From an uncultured Lachnospiraceae bacterium (GTDB lineage: Bacteria > Bacillota > Clostridia > Lachnospirales > Lachnospiraceae), in the NCBI GenBank assembly GCA_949840915.1, contig CATKXY010000004.1, forward strand, positions 1-64,000: a stretch of DNA of 64,000 bases, given 5' to 3'. The notes beneath the pieces are model-generated. The model had not been told where the DNA came from. It ran no database searches and saw only the letters and a list, made by a program, of their open reading frames with translations. A program made the position numbers and the translations under genes. Position 1 is the first letter of the stretch; each line of letters opens with the position of its first letter. Positions 63,942 to 64,000 of this stretch are shown here, piece after piece.

Positions 63942-64000
63942 CCGTCTTTCATAATTTCTTCCTCAAACTGCTGAACGGTTTCAACTCGAATGGCTTTCCG
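63938..64000 (-). CDS. C-terminal end of an upstream gene (partial)
   Basis: Twenty codons and a stop, ending FEEEIMKDG, run in from beyond the window edge. The stop codon overlaps the tyrS -35 box. Too little is visible to name the product; it may also be a chance open frame. Confidence 0.35.
   Translation of the reverse strand, partial: RKAIRVETVQQFEEEIMKDG

Overview
The window comes from an endospore-forming anaerobic Firmicute, most likely a member of the Lachnospiraceae or a close clostridial relative. The evidence is the spore genes (spoIVA, cotJABC, a GerA/SpoVAF-type germination protein), the anaerobic ribonucleotide reductase nrdDG, Firmicute-type L27 with its Prp processing protease, a tyrosine T-box, and the rod-shape/Min cluster. 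Almost every gene is read from the minus strand, so operons run from high to low coordinates.

Layout, left to right. 0-1.5 kb: rplU-prp-rpmA and, after a terminator, the start of obgE. 1.7-2.1 kb: a small plus-strand lipoprotein gene that shares a divergent promoter region with rplU. 2.1-9.1 kb: an operon of a cytidylate-kinase-like protein, two paralogous GGDEF proteins and a secreted transglutaminase-like protein. 9.2-13.1 kb: aroB-lspA-rluD and yggS-sepF. 13.2-16.7 kb: an HlyD-like membrane protein, a small P-loop protein, a DD-carboxypeptidase and mgsA. 16.8-25.9 kb: the cell-shape and division block radC, mreBCD, mrdA (PBP2), minCDE, rodA. 26-38.3 kb: mutS-mutL-miaA-methionine gamma-lyase-like, miaB-nitroreductase, pepT and an AGCS symporter.

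38.4-46.3 kb is the most unusual region. The spore-coat operon cotJA-cotJB-cotJC is intact except that cotJC is split in two by a 6,797-bp element. The element carries a large serine recombinase, a 49-codon ORF just upstream of it, an ABC transporter, a two-component system and a truncated XRE regulator. Its ends share the core TCTGC. Joining the ends gives a site with 10-bp inverted arms placed exactly 13 bp either side of a TC dinucleotide. Joining the flanks restores an in-frame 201-codon cotJC. The crossover lies in the codon for a predicted metal-ligand glutamate. This is the arrangement of the skin element in sigK: a spore gene that could be rebuilt by recombinase-driven excision. Whether excision is developmentally regulated cannot be read from sequence alone.

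46.3-64 kb: a GerA-type protein, dUTPase, nrdDG with tandem NrdR boxes, an aminotransferase, a WYL regulator, a YjjG-like HAD phosphatase, a small membrane protein, and a nucleoside-salvage run (pnp, cdd, amidohydrolase, NCS2 permease) that continues into a membrane-anchored MutS-like protein. Last come spoIVA and tyrS with its T-box leader. The spoIVA ribosome-binding site lies inside the hairpin that appears to terminate tyrS. No rRNA, tRNA or CRISPR array was seen.
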